Assembly (NCBI RefSeq): GCF_900110435.1
Contig: NZ_FODT01000003.1
Span: forward strand, 124,001-188,000
Direction: 5' to 3'
Source of the DNA: Rhodopseudomonas pseudopalustris
GTDB lineage: Bacteria > Pseudomonadota > Alphaproteobacteria > Rhizobiales > Xanthobacteraceae
DNA length: 64,000 nt
Part shown: in pieces, positions 28,977 through 38,424 of the stretch
Numbering within the stretch: the stretch's first letter is position 1
Layout of the letters: every line of letters begins with the position of its first letter
Notes under the pieces: generated by a model
The model's input: the letters and a program-made list of their open reading frames with translations, nothing else
What the model was told of the DNA's origin: nothing
The model's database searches: none
Position numbers and translations under genes: made by a program

Positions 28977-29248
28977 AATCGCCGGTCGTCAAACGGTCGA
29001 TCGTGGTCGCGGGCCACAAGACCAGTGTCAGCCTCGAAGAGGCGTTTTGGAACGGCATGAAGGAAATCTCCGGCGTGCGGGACATGACTTTGTCCGAGCT
29101 CGTCGGTGAAATCGATGGCAATCGCCAACAGGGCAACCTGTCGTCGGCGATCCGCCTGTTCGTGCTGGATTACTTCCGCAGCCGCGCGTTGCAGCAGCAG
29201 CAGCCCGCGGTGGAAGCCAAAGTCGATAGCAGCCTGGTGGCGCACTGA
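28973..29248 (+). CDS. ribbon-helix-helix domain protein
   Basis: The 91-residue product begins KSPVVKRSIVVAGHKTSVSL and continues EEAFWNGMKEISGVRDMTLS, the pattern of the RHH_4-type ribbon-helix-helix family: a strand with alternating basic residues, then two helices. The C-terminal part is Gln-rich (LQQQQPAVEAK). It is likely a small DNA-binding protein. It is coupled to the DUF4169 gene by an ATGA overlap, a pairing I associate with alphaproteobacteria. Targets are unknown. Confidence 0.82.
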   Translation: MKSPVVKRSIVVAGHKTSVSLEEAFWNGMKEISGVRDMTLSELVGEIDGNRQQGNLSSAIRLFVLDYFRSRALQQQQPAVEAKVDSSLVAH

Positions 29249-29274
29249 TCAGCTTGGTCTGATTGGTGCGCGCA

Positions 29275-32200
29275 TTAGTCGGCCGCCCGCGAGTTGTTCG
29301 GGGGCGTTAGTACCAATGGCGGGCGCGGCCGGGACGGTCGCGCGTCGCCTGGTACAGGCTTGATTTCCACGGCGGGCGGCAGCGGCGAAAGCTTTTCGCG
29401 CGGACTGTTGATGCCCGTCATCGACGCTGAGGGTGGCGGCTGAGTCGGCGGCGGCTTGAGCGTCGTCGGGCGCGGCTGCGACGGCGTTGCGCGGCGCGGA
29501 TCGGCGTCCGGCAGCGGCACCACAGCTGGCGCCACGACCTGCGGCGATCCGCCGGGCGGCGATCGGACCGGCGGTGTCACAGGCGCGGGCGCGGATAGCA
29601 CGGGCGCAGAGCCCCCCGGCGCGGAGGTCACTGGCGCAGAGGTTCCCGGCGCATTTGGCGCGTCTCCGGTTTGCCCTGTCCCCGATCGCGTCGCTGTGGT
29701 TGCGGAATTCCCCTTCCCCGGACTTGCTGTCGCCGACGGCTGCGACACACCACCCGGCTTTGCCGTTGATAGTCCCGACTCACCTGCGCGCGTGCCCGGC
29801 GGGACCGCGCTGGTCGGCTTGTCGGAGGGCGGCGGACCGGGCGACGTGTCCACCGGACGCGAGGCGGGAATAACCGGCGGCTTCACCTCCTGCTCCAGAC
29901 TTTGCAGCTTCTTGGTCTCGCGATCGATCCGTTGCACCGCAAGCCAGGACGACAGCGCCGACAGATCGACATTGCGCGTCAGCCGCTCCGGCGGCCCGGC
30001 CGCAAAGATCCGGATTTCGGGCGGCAGGCCGGGGCCAGCACCGGTCATCGCGAGCGTGGCGCGGAGATCGGCCTGACCGGCCGGAATGTCGTAGCCGCCG
30101 GAGATCACCGCGCGGGCTCCCTTAGCCGTCAGTGTCGTCGCCGCAACGCGCAGCCGCCCGTCGGCGAGACTGATCGGAAACTGGACGCTGTCCACCGCCA
30201 GCGTCCCGCCCGCCAGTACCGGCTCGATGATCTTCGCGAGGCTCGAATCGTCGATCGGCTTGGCCTGATCGCCGGCGCGCAACGCGACATCGAACGCCTT
30301 GGGGTCGAGTCCCGGAATCTGCGCCCGCTCCAGCGTCAGCGTCCCGCCGCCGGCCAGCGCCCCGCTCAACGCCGACGCGCTGCGCCCCGTGCTGTCGAGC
30401 GTCATCTGCAGCGACGCCTTCGCCGCCGGCATCATTTGGTCGCCGTAGCGCAGCGCTGTGGCATCGGCGCCGGACACCGCGACATTGGCATCGAGCGCGA
30501 CGCCGGCATCGCCGGGCTTCGCATGGATCACCAGTTTGGTGTCGCCGCCGCCGAGCTTGCCCTTGGCGTCGAGCGTCAGCGTCCGGCCATCGTGGCGCAG
30601 CACGCCGCCGAACGGCTGCAATTCGGCGCCGCCCGGCAGCAACGCGCGCAGCGCCTGAAAACTGAGTTTGCCGCGCCAGCCTCGCAGCAGACCGCGGCCG
30701 AGCGGCTCCGCCGGATCGTGGCCGGTGACGCCGAGCGCCAATTGCAGCGCCGGCCCCAGCGCGAGCATGTCGAGCCCCGCCTCGCCATCGACCGCGATCT
30801 CGTCGCCGAGCGTCAGCGCCAGCCGCCCGCGCAGCCGCGAGCCACCAAGGCCGGCGTCGACATCGTTGAGGCTCCATTGCCGGCCGGCCACCGTGAGGCG
30901 CGAGGTCGCGCTGATCCTCGCCGCATCCGCGCCAGAGCCGGCGAGGTCGAGCAACGGCGCCAGATCGAGCCGACGCGCATTCAGCGACAGCTCGGCCTTG
31001 TGCTCGGCTGCCCACGGATCGACCCGGCCATCGGCCTCGAGGTCGAACGCCGCTCCGGTGAGACGCCCCTTCAGCTTCAGCGGCGCCCCCCATGCGCCGG
31101 TCGCCGAGGCGTCGAGCGCGCCGCCGCCGTCGCCGGCTGCGAGCGCCCGATCGAGCCCCAGCAATGTCAGCAACGACGCGCCGCGCTCAGCCGACAATCT
31201 GCCGTCGAAGCTGATGTCGCTGCGACTGAGCGCATCGGTCTTGAGATCGCCGATGTCGGCGCTGCTCGGCATCGCCTTCAGGGTGACGCTGCCTTTGAGC
31301 GGCCGGCTATCGATCTGCACCACCGCTTCGGCTTTGACCTGTCCGGCATTGGTCTTGTCGGCAGCGAGCGTCAGAGCGAGCGACACTTGCGCCGCGCCGG
31401 GTGCATCGCCGATCGTCTTCAGCGGCGCGGCGATCCTCGGTGCAATGGGATCGAGCGCGTCGGCAATCGGCCGCAGCGACGGCGCGAGCGCCGCCAGATT
31501 GAGCCGGCCGACGCCGTTGCCGCGATCGAGCGCACCGTCGCCCCGCAGCGTGACGCCGCTCGCGCTTCTGGCCTCGAGCTGCTCGAGCGACACGGTGCCA
31601 AGTCCGTAGCCGAACCGCGCCCGCAGCGGCCGCCAGGTCTGGCCGTTGGATTTGGCCTCGCCGAAATCAAGCGAGACGCTGGCCTGCTCCGGCCAGTTGT
31701 CGCGTGGCCCGGCCAGCGAGCGCGTCAGCTCCGTCGCGGTGTCGAGATCGACGCGGTCGCCTTTCAGCACGGCTTCGACCCGCCCGCCATGGTCGGCGGT
31801 GCGGTTGCGATAGGCGACGCGGCCTTGCAGCGTGCCGCCATCGGCCTCGATCTTCAGCGGATCGATCGCAATGCTCTCAGTCGAAGCCGTGACGCTGCCC
31901 TGCACCCGCAGCGGCTTCGGCGTGCTGCCGGCGGCCGGTGACCGGCCCTGCAGCCAGGCGGTGAGCAGATCGGGATCGGCGGACTCGATCGTCAGCGCGC
32001 CTTTGAACTGATCGGCCGTGCCGGCCGGCCCTGCCCCGCCGCTCAGCGCCAGCCGCGAACCGCCCGGCGCCCGCAGCCCGAGCCGGTCGAGCCGCCACGC
32101 TTCTCCGTCCGCGCGCAGCTCCACGGCGATATCGGTCAGCGGCCGGCCGCCGAGCATGATCTGCTCGGCATCGAGCACGATCCGTACCGGCAGCGGCGGC

Positions 32201-33201
32201 TGCGGCAGCGCGCCGATTCGTTCGCGGAGCTGCGGCAGCCAAATTGCCGAGCCATCGCCGTCCTTGGCCAGCAGCCTGTCGCCGTCGAGCTGGCGAGCCG
32301 ACAGTTTAGCCGTGAGCAGCGGTGAGGCGCCGAAGCGAAGATCGCCGGAGCCGGCGAGTCTCAGCGCGCGATCCTCCGCGCCCCACGACGCCTCGAGCTG
32401 ATCGAGCGCCGCCAGCGCAGGACCCGCCTTGACCTTCGCCGAGATCCGCCACGGCGTTCGCGCCGGGTTGGTCGCAACCGCCGAAGCCGACAGCACCGCC
32501 GTGCCGTCGAACCGTGGTGACCGATCGTCGAAGGCAAGCAGCCCGTCGAGATCGGCGGACATGCCACGGCCGGCCTGATCGATGGTGATGTGCAGCCGCG
32601 TGCCGTCGCCATCGGTTGCGCGGCCGACCGACAGACGGAACGGGTAGCGCGTGCTGTCCAACAGGAAATTGCCGTCGCCCCGCAGCGAACTCCCCTGCGC
32701 GCGCAGGTCGCCGGCGAAGGCGATGTCGCCGAGCTCGATCGTGGAGCGGCTGGCAGCATCGTGCAGCGCGATCCGTCCGGTCAGATTGAGCCGGTCGATC
32801 GACAGCGCCGCAAGATTGGAGAGGCCGGAGGCCGGCCAGTCGAGCCGCCCCCTGGAATCGAGCCCGAGGTCGAGCGCGAAGCCGTTAACTGTGAGGACGT
32901 CGGCACGCCACTCGCCGCGCATCAGCGCGCCGAGGCTGAACTCGACGTCGAGCTTGGCGGCGCGGATCCGGCCGGGATCGTTGGCGCCGCCGATCGTGAC
33001 ATCGCGCAGCCGCAGTGTCGGCGTCGGCAGCAGCCGCGCATCCAATTCGCCGGCCACCCGGACGGGAGCGCCAGCGCGCCGCGTGGCTTCAGCCTCGAAC
33101 TGATCGCGGAACTGGTTCCAGTCGATGACATACGGCCCCACCAGGGCGGCGAGCAGCGCGAGAATCAGCGCAATGGCCAGACCGAGCAACGTCGTCTGCA
33201 A
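29275..33201 (-). CDS. giant AsmA-family protein
   Basis: The 1308-residue product has one N-terminal membrane helix (LLGLAIALILALLAALVGPY). An AsmA start follows (VIDWNQFRDQFEAEATRRAG, LPTPTLRLRDVTIGG), then a very long repetitive beta-rich periplasmic region. A C-terminal AsmA_2-like part (about 1000-1120) contains GGTLTLERAQIPGLDPKAFD. The last 180 residues are a low-complexity Pro/Ser/Ala/Thr tail. AsmA-like proteins are thought to bridge the envelope and influence lipid transport to the outer membrane. The tail is unusually long and may be strain-variable. It stands alone, convergent with the ribbon-helix-helix gene. Confidence 0.9.
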   Translation of the reverse strand: MQTTLLGLAIALILALLAALVGPYVIDWNQFRDQFEAEATRRAGAPVRVAGELDARLLPTPTLRLRDVTIGGANDPGRIRAAKLDVEFSLGALMRGEWRADVLTVNGFALDLGLDSRGRLDWPASGLSNLAALSIDRLNLTGRIALHDAASRSTIELGDIAFAGDLRAQGSSLRGDGNFLLDSTRYPFRLSVGRATDGDGTRLHITIDQAGRGMSADLDGLLAFDDRSPRFDGTAVLSASAVATNPARTPWRISAKVKAGPALAALDQLEASWGAEDRALRLAGSGDLRFGASPLLTAKLSARQLDGDRLLAKDGDGSAIWLPQLRERIGALPQPPLPVRIVLDAEQIMLGGRPLTDIAVELRADGEAWRLDRLGLRAPGGSRLALSGGAGPAGTADQFKGALTIESADPDLLTAWLQGRSPAAGSTPKPLRVQGSVTASTESIAIDPLKIEADGGTLQGRVAYRNRTADHGGRVEAVLKGDRVDLDTATELTRSLAGPRDNWPEQASVSLDFGEAKSNGQTWRPLRARFGYGLGTVSLEQLEARSASGVTLRGDGALDRGNGVGRLNLAALAPSLRPIADALDPIAPRIAAPLKTIGDAPGAAQVSLALTLAADKTNAGQVKAEAVVQIDSRPLKGSVTLKAMPSSADIGDLKTDALSRSDISFDGRLSAERGASLLTLLGLDRALAAGDGGGALDASATGAWGAPLKLKGRLTGAAFDLEADGRVDPWAAEHKAELSLNARRLDLAPLLDLAGSGADAARISATSRLTVAGRQWSLNDVDAGLGGSRLRGRLALTLGDEIAVDGEAGLDMLALGPALQLALGVTGHDPAEPLGRGLLRGWRGKLSFQALRALLPGGAELQPFGGVLRHDGRTLTLDAKGKLGGGDTKLVIHAKPGDAGVALDANVAVSGADATALRYGDQMMPAAKASLQMTLDSTGRSASALSGALAGGGTLTLERAQIPGLDPKAFDVALRAGDQAKPIDDSSLAKIIEPVLAGGTLAVDSVQFPISLADGRLRVAATTLTAKGARAVISGGYDIPAGQADLRATLAMTGAGPGLPPEIRIFAAGPPERLTRNVDLSALSSWLAVQRIDRETKKLQSLEQEVKPPVIPASRPVDTSPGPPPSDKPTSAVPPGTRAGESGLSTAKPGGVSQPSATASPGKGNSATTATRSGTGQTGDAPNAPGTSAPVTSAPGGSAPVLSAPAPVTPPVRSPPGGSPQVVAPAVVPLPDADPRRATPSQPRPTTLKPPPTQPPPSASMTGINSPREKLSPLPPAVEIKPVPGDARPSRPRPPLVLTPPNNSRAAD

Positions 33202-33336
33202 CGCGATTTCCCCTCGGGCGATCAGCCGCCCAGGCCGAGCATCAATAACTCCGTATTTTCAACGCATAACAACGAATGATGGCGAACTCACAGCAATCTC
33301 CGCCTGAAGCGGAGTGATCGCGGAAAGACCCGCTCC

Positions 33337-34764
33337 TCAAAGAGCTTGCGGCAGGATCTTGCCGGGATTGAAGATGTTCTGCGGGTCAAGCGCCTGTTTG
33401 ATCGCACGCATCGCCTGCAAGGCCTCGATGCCGAGCTCAGCCTTGAGATATTTCTGCTTGCCTTGGCCGATGCCGTGCTCGCCGGTGCAGGTGCCGTCCA
33501 TCGCCTGCGCCCGCTCGACCAGCCGGTGCATGAACTCGTCGCCGCGCGCCATCTCGTCGGCATCGTTGACGTCGCACAGCAGCGAGCAGTGGAAGTTGCC
33601 GTCGCCGACATGGCCGACGATCGGCGCCAGAAGGTTCAGCCGCGCCAGATCCGCCTCGGTCTCGGCGACGCAATCGGCGAGTCGCGAGATCGGCACGCAG
33701 ACGTCGGTGGCGACCACGCCGACGCCGTCGCCGGAGCGCAGCGCCCGCACCGACCAATAGGCGTCGTGCCGGGCCTGCCAGAGCTTGTTGCGGTCTTCGG
33801 GCCTTGTGGTCCAGGTGAACTCGCCGCCGCCGCAGTCCTTGGCGATCTCGCCGAAATTCCTCGACTGTTCGCCGACCTCGACCTCGCTGCCATGGAACTC
33901 CAGCAGCAGCAGCGGCGCCTCCGGTAGCGTCAGCTTGGAATAGGCGTTGCAGGCGCGGACCTGCGCCTCGCTCAACAGCTCGATCCGCGCCACCGGAATC
34001 CCGGTCTGGATCGCGAGGATCACCGCCTGGCAGGCATCCTTCACCGACGGGAACGAGCACGACGCCGCCGCGATCACCTCGGGGATGCCGCGCAGCTTGA
34101 TGGTCAATTCCGAGATGATGCCGAGGGTGCCTTCGCTGCCGACGAACAGATGCGTGAGGTCGTAACCGGCCGCCGACTTCTTGGCCCGGGTGCCGGTGGT
34201 GATGATCTCGCCGTCGCCGCGCACCACTTTCAGCGCCAGAATGTTGTCGCGCATGGTGCCGTAACGGACGGCGTTGGTGCCGGAGGCGCGGGTCGCCGCC
34301 ATGCCGCCGATCGAGGCGTCGGCGCCGGGATCGATCGGGAAGAACAGCCCCTGGTCGCGCAGATTTTCGTTCAGCGCCTTCCGGGTGACGCCCGGCTGGA
34401 TGACGCAATCGAGGTCCTCGGCGTGCACCGCGAGGATCTTGTTCATGTCGCGCAGATCGATGCAGATGCCGCCGGCCGGAGCGTTGACGTGGCCCTCGAG
34501 CGAGGTGCCGGTGCCGAACGCGATCACCGGCACGCTATGCCGGGCGCAAATCCGCACCACGTCCTGAATGTCGGCAGTTTCCTGCGCCATCACCACCGCG
34601 TCCGGCGGCTGGTTCGGCAGCCAGGTCGTGGTGTGGCCATGCTGCTCGCGCACCGCGAGCGAAGTGACGAGGCGGTTGCCGAAACGCGCCGCGAGCGCTT
34701 CAATGGCGCTCGCCACCGATTGCGGCTCTGCACGCTTCGGAATGTTGGTGATGGTCAGGCCCAC
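33337..34764 (-). CDS. FAD-binding D-2-hydroxyacid (D-lactate type) dehydrogenase
   Basis: From a GTG at 34764, with GGAGG seven bases upstream, the product is 475 residues. The FAD_binding_4 domain shows PVIAFGTGTSLEGHVNAPAG and DPGADASIGGMAATRASGTN. The C-terminal FAD-oxidase domain has IVGHVGDGNFHCSLLCD and the end motif CTGEHGIGQGKQKYL. The pattern fits cytochrome-linked D-lactate dehydrogenases and the related glycolate oxidase GlcD. The absence of glcE and glcF nearby favours the single-subunit D-lactate type. Electron acceptor and substrate are inferred from the family. Confidence 0.88.
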   Translation of the reverse strand: MGLTITNIPKRAEPQSVASAIEALAARFGNRLVTSLAVREQHGHTTTWLPNQPPDAVVMAQETADIQDVVRICARHSVPVIAFGTGTSLEGHVNAPAGGICIDLRDMNKILAVHAEDLDCVIQPGVTRKALNENLRDQGLFFPIDPGADASIGGMAATRASGTNAVRYGTMRDNILALKVVRGDGEIITTGTRAKKSAAGYDLTHLFVGSEGTLGIISELTIKLRGIPEVIAAASCSFPSVKDACQAVILAIQTGIPVARIELLSEAQVRACNAYSKLTLPEAPLLLLEFHGSEVEVGEQSRNFGEIAKDCGGGEFTWTTRPEDRNKLWQARHDAYWSVRALRSGDGVGVVATDVCVPISRLADCVAETEADLARLNLLAPIVGHVGDGNFHCSLLCDVNDADEMARGDEFMHRLVERAQAMDGTCTGEHGIGQGKQKYLKAELGIEALQAMRAIKQALDPQNIFNPGKILPQAL

Positions 34765-34827
34765 AATAAATCCTCCGGCTCTGATCGACCGTGGCAAAGG
34801 ACGCCGGAGGGGTCAAGGGAGGACAAA

Positions 34828-35373
34828 TTGACTTTGGATCGAGACCTTAACGCAGCTTCAGACACAACGATTGTTGCGGCGCCCGCGCCGTTTGTTTCAT
34901 CGGTGATGCAGATCGAACCGGGATGGATCGACTATAACGGCCATCTCAACATGGCCTATTACAACGTGCTGTTCGACCGTGCGGTCGATCAGCTGTGGCT
35001 CGAACTAGGCATCGGTGCGGACTATCTGAGCGAGCGCGGCGGCTCGACCTTCACCGCGGAATGCCACGTCCGTTATCTGCGGGAAATCCACCTCGGCGAC
35101 CCGGTCAAGATCGCGGTGTACATCGTCGCCGCCGACGACAAGCGAATCCACACCTTCGAGGAGCTGCGCCACGCCGAGGACGGCTGGCTGTCCGCGACCT
35201 CGGAAAACATGTCGATGCATGTCGACATGGGATCGCGGAAGGTCGCGCCATTTCCGCCTGACATCCGCGCCCGCATCGAGCGAGTCGCCGAAGCGCATCG
35301 CGCGTCGCCGCGACCCGAGGGCATCGGACGTCACATCGCGATGCCCTCGAAGCGTGCGGCCACGGCGCGTTAG
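34828..35373 (+). CDS. hotdog-fold acyl-CoA thioesterase family protein
   Basis: From a TTG at 34828 the product is 181 residues; GGGAGG lies five bases upstream and a second TTG six bases later is also possible. The hotdog core begins VMQIEPGWIDYNGHLNMAYY, with the Asp-x-Asn-Gly-His motif typical of 4-hydroxybenzoyl-CoA thioesterase-like enzymes. FTAECHVRYLREIHLGDPVK and SATSENMSMHVDMGSRKVAP follow. The latter resembles the thioesterase domain attached to carnitine dehydrogenases. It is divergent from the D-lactate dehydrogenase gene. The acyl-CoA substrate is not known. Confidence 0.85.
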   Translation: MTLDRDLNAASDTTIVAAPAPFVSSVMQIEPGWIDYNGHLNMAYYNVLFDRAVDQLWLELGIGADYLSERGGSTFTAECHVRYLREIHLGDPVKIAVYIVAADDKRIHTFEELRHAEDGWLSATSENMSMHVDMGSRKVAPFPPDIRARIERVAEAHRASPRPEGIGRHIAMPSKRAATAR

Positions 35374-35382
35374 AATGACGCG

Positions 35383-35556
35383 CTAGACTCGCGTGCGTCC
35401 GCGCGCGAGGCCGACGACGGCCGAGATCAGGAACAGCACGACCGCGATGAAAAAGATCACCTTGGCGATTTCGATGGAGGCGCCGGCGATGCCGCCGAAG
35501 CCGAGAATGCCCGCGATCAGTGCGACGACCAGAAAAGTAACAACCCAACTCAGCAT
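35383..35556 (-). CDS. DUF1328 family small membrane protein
   Basis: From the ATG at 35556, with GGAGAG six bases upstream, the product is 57 residues: two hydrophobic helices (VVTFLVVALIAGILGFGGIA and VIFFIAVVLFLISAVVGLAR) joined by GASIEIAK. This is the complete YtjA/DUF1328 pattern. The family is widespread and often stress-induced; no function is established. A longer frame upstream is basic and not part of the family. Confidence 0.88.
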   Translation of the reverse strand: MLSWVVTFLVVALIAGILGFGGIAGASIEIAKVIFFIAVVLFLISAVVGLARGRTRV

Positions 35557-35874
35557 GGGACGCTCTCCGTTTCGCTTGGGGCGCAAGTCCGTTCGCGCGG
35601 GCCTGGCCTTTTGAATTTGCGCGGCTGCCACAGCCGCGCCGTCTGGCGAAACAATCCGTCGCTGAAACGAAGGTTCCAGCGCGTTCCGGCGCGTGCGAGG
35701 GCATAATTTGCGGCGTCTTCGCGGAACGAAATCGCGAGTGGCAGGAATTGCACAACCGCCCTGCGCGGAAAACCTGTCGGTTCGCGCCCGCAGACCCTAT
35801 ATCGCCTGATAATCCTGCTATGAAGGCTCCCCATCGCAAACCCGCGGTGCCATCGTGGGTCAAAGACGATTCGC
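35557..35874. other. gene-free promoter region between the DUF1328 gene and uvrD
   Basis: The two genes are divergent, so both promoters should lie here. The open frames seen on the minus strand are Arg/Phe-rich and not convincing. No hairpin with a T run or long repeat was noticed. Confidence 0.4.
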
Positions 35875-38421
35875 ATGACTGAACCGAACAAGCGCGCCAA
35901 TCTCGACCTTTCCGGCTATCAGCCCGCTGCCGGCGGCATCGCCGCGCGGGCGCGCGCGTCCGCGGCGCCGGCCTATTTGTCCGGGCTCAATCCGGAGCAG
36001 CGCGAGGCGGTCGAGTCGCTCGACGGCCCGGTGCTGGTGCTCGCCGGCGCCGGCACCGGCAAGACGCGCGTGTTGACCACGCGGATCGCGCACATCCTCT
36101 CCACCGGCCGGGCGCGCCCCGCCGAGATCCTGTCCGTGACCTTCACCAACAAGGCCGCGCGCGAGATGAAGCTGCGGCTCGGCCAGATGCTCGGCCAGGC
36201 GGTCGAGGGCATGCCGTGGCTCGGCACCTTCCATTCGATCGGCGGGCGAATCCTGCGCTATCACGCCGAACTGGTGCAGCTCACCTCGAACTTCACCGTG
36301 CTGGACACCGACGACCAGATCCGGCTGCTGAAGCAATTGCTCGCCGCCGACAATATCGACGACAAGCGCTGGCCGGCGCGGATGCTGGCCGGCCTGATCG
36401 ACGGCTGGAAGAACCGCGGGCTGACGCCGTCGCAGGTGCCGGCCGGCGAAGCCGCGAGCTTCGGCAACGGCCGCGGCGGCAAGCTCTACGCCGCCTATCA
36501 GGAGCGGCTGAAAGTTCTCAACGCTGCGGATTTCGGCGATCTGCTGCTGGAGAACATCCGGCTGTTCCGCGAGCACCCCGACGTGCTGCGGCAGTATCAG
36601 GGCCGCTTCAAGTTCATTCTGGTCGACGAGTATCAGGACACGAACGTCGCGCAGTATCTCTGGCTGCGGCTGCTGTCGCAGGCGCCATCACAATCGTCAT
36701 TGCCGGGCTCGACCCGGCAATCCATCACATCTCGAGAAGATGGATCACCGGGTCTCGACGCTTCGCGTCGGCCCGGTGATGACGATAAAGCAAGCGGCGG
36801 CGTCCAAACCACAGCCCCCAAGAACATCTGCTGCGTCGGCGACGATGATCAGTCGATCTATGGCTGGCGCGGCGCCGAGGTCGACAACATCCTGCGCTTC
36901 GACCACGACTTCCCCGGCGCCAAGGTGATCCGGCTCGAACGCAACTATCGCTCGACCGGCCACATCCTAGCCGCCGCCTCGCATCTGATCGCGCACAACG
37001 AGGGGCGGCTCGGCAAGACGCTGCGCACCGAGGACGTCGACGGCGAGATGGTGACCGTCACCGGCGCATGGGATTCCGAGGAGGAAGCCCGCGGCATCGG
37101 CGAGGAGATCGAGCAGCTGCAGCGCCAGGGCCACAAGCTCAACGAAATCGCGATCCTGGTGCGCGCCTCGTTTCAGATGCGCGAATTCGAAGACCGCTTC
37201 GTGACGCTCGGCCTGCCCTACCGCGTGATCGGCGGACCACGGTTCTACGAGCGCGCCGAAATCCGCGATGCGCTGGCTTATCTGCGGGTGATCAATTCGC
37301 CCGCCGACGACCTCGCCTTCGAGCGCATCGTTAATGTGCCGAAGCGCGGCCTCGGCGACGCCACCGTGCAGATGCTGCACGACCACGCCCGCAAGCGGAA
37401 GATCCCGCTGTTCGAGGCGGCGCGGCTGGTGATCGACACCGACGAGATGAAGCCCAAAGCGCGGAGTTCGCTGCGCGGCCTGATCGAGAATTTCGAGCGC
37501 TGGCAGGTGCAGCGCAATGCGCTGTCGCATACCGAACTCGCCGAGATCGTGCTCGACGAGAGCGGCTACACCGAGATGTGGCAGAAGGACCGCTCCGCCG
37601 ACGCCGCCGGCCGGCTGGAAAACCTCAAAGAACTCGTTCGCTCGATGGAAGAGTTCGAGAACCTGCAAGGTTTCCTCGAACACATCTCGCTGGTGATGGA
37701 CCGCGACGGCGCCGCCGACGAGGACGCCGTCAGCGTGATGACGCTGCACTCCGCCAAGGGGCTGGAGTTCGAGACCGTGTTCCTGCCCGGCTGGGAGGAA
37801 GGCCTGTTTCCGCATCAGCGCGCGCTCGACGATCAGGGCCGCGCCGGGCTGGAAGAGGAACGCCGTCTCGCCCATGTCGGCATTACGCGCGCGAGACGCC
37901 GCGCGAAATTGTACTTCGCCACCAACCGCCGGATTCACGGCACCTGGAACACCACGATCCCGTCGCGCTTCCTCGACGAACTGCCGCAGGCCAATGTCGA
38001 GATCACCGAGTCGAAAGGCGGCTCCGGCTGGGGCGGCATGAGCGGCTACGGCCCGTCGCGCTTCGACAATGTCGAGTCGTTCGGCTCGAGCTATTCCACC
38101 CCGGGCTGGCAGCGCGCGCAGGCCCAGCGCGGGAAAAACGGCGGCGGCGGCCGCAGCGGCGGTGGCGGCTTCAGCGAGAGTAGCTCGCCGTTCTCAGACC
38201 GCGGCGCATCCCCGGGCGCCCGCCGGGCCCCGTTCACGATCGAGGGCGAGCTGGTGGCGAAATCCACCGGCGCCGAATCCGACTTCACGCTGAGCGATCG
38301 CGTCTTCCATCAGAAATTCGGCTACGGCCAGGTGACGAAAATCGACGGCAACAAACTCACCATCGCCTTCGACAAGGCCGGCGAGAAGAAGGTGGTCGAT
38401 AGTTTCGTGCAGCGGGTGTAG
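35875..38421 (+). CDS. uvrD: UvrD/PcrA-type superfamily 1 DNA helicase with an internal repeat-derived insert
   Basis: The 848-residue product has the SF1A motifs: VLVLAGAGTGKTRVLTTRIA (I), TFTNKAAREMKLRL (Ia), FILVDEYQDTNVAQYLWLRL (II), CVGDDDQSIYGWRGAEV (III), VIRLERNYRST (IV), VMTLHSAKGLEFETVFL (V) and EERRLAHVGITRARRR (VI). A Gly/Ser-rich linker leads to a C-terminal Tudor-like region (RVFHQKFGYGQVTKIDGNKL). It unwinds DNA in excision and mismatch repair. Between motifs II and III, residues about 269-310 are extra and correspond to a palindromic repeat within the gene. The frame stays open, so the protein is probably made with a surface loop. Confidence 0.95.
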   Translation: MTEPNKRANLDLSGYQPAAGGIAARARASAAPAYLSGLNPEQREAVESLDGPVLVLAGAGTGKTRVLTTRIAHILSTGRARPAEILSVTFTNKAAREMKLRLGQMLGQAVEGMPWLGTFHSIGGRILRYHAELVQLTSNFTVLDTDDQIRLLKQLLAADNIDDKRWPARMLAGLIDGWKNRGLTPSQVPAGEAASFGNGRGGKLYAAYQERLKVLNAADFGDLLLENIRLFREHPDVLRQYQGRFKFILVDEYQDTNVAQYLWLRLLSQAPSQSSLPGSTRQSITSREDGSPGLDASRRPGDDDKASGGVQTTAPKNICCVGDDDQSIYGWRGAEVDNILRFDHDFPGAKVIRLERNYRSTGHILAAASHLIAHNEGRLGKTLRTEDVDGEMVTVTGAWDSEEEARGIGEEIEQLQRQGHKLNEIAILVRASFQMREFEDRFVTLGLPYRVIGGPRFYERAEIRDALAYLRVINSPADDLAFERIVNVPKRGLGDATVQMLHDHARKRKIPLFEAARLVIDTDEMKPKARSSLRGLIENFERWQVQRNALSHTELAEIVLDESGYTEMWQKDRSADAAGRLENLKELVRSMEEFENLQGFLEHISLVMDRDGAADEDAVSVMTLHSAKGLEFETVFLPGWEEGLFPHQRALDDQGRAGLEEERRLAHVGITRARRRAKLYFATNRRIHGTWNTTIPSRFLDELPQANVEITESKGGSGWGGMSGYGPSRFDNVESFGSSYSTPGWQRAQAQRGKNGGGGRSGGGGFSESSSPFSDRGASPGARRAPFTIEGELVAKSTGAESDFTLSDRVFHQKFGYGQVTKIDGNKLTIAFDKAGEKKVVDSFVQRV
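36694..36784. repeat. palindromic repeat inserted inside uvrD
   Basis: The 91-base element has CGTCAT and ATGACG ends and three hairpins: TGCCGGG/CCCGGCA (36701-36719), TCCATC/GATGGA (36721-36744), and CACCGGG/CCCGGTG (36746-36778) with an inner CGACGC/GCGTCG stem. It resembles intergenic palindromes of this bacterial family but lies within a reading frame. Confidence 0.88.
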
Positions 38422-38424
38422 GCG

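Noticed and set aside
29902-31941. A 679-codon plus-strand frame opposite the AsmA-like gene
   Set aside because: Arg/Gln-rich shadow without recognisable features.
36690-36810. An intein or frameshift in uvrD
   Set aside because: The extra segment is about 40 residues, has no splicing motifs, and the frame is continuous through it. Its hairpin structure marks it as a palindromic repeat.
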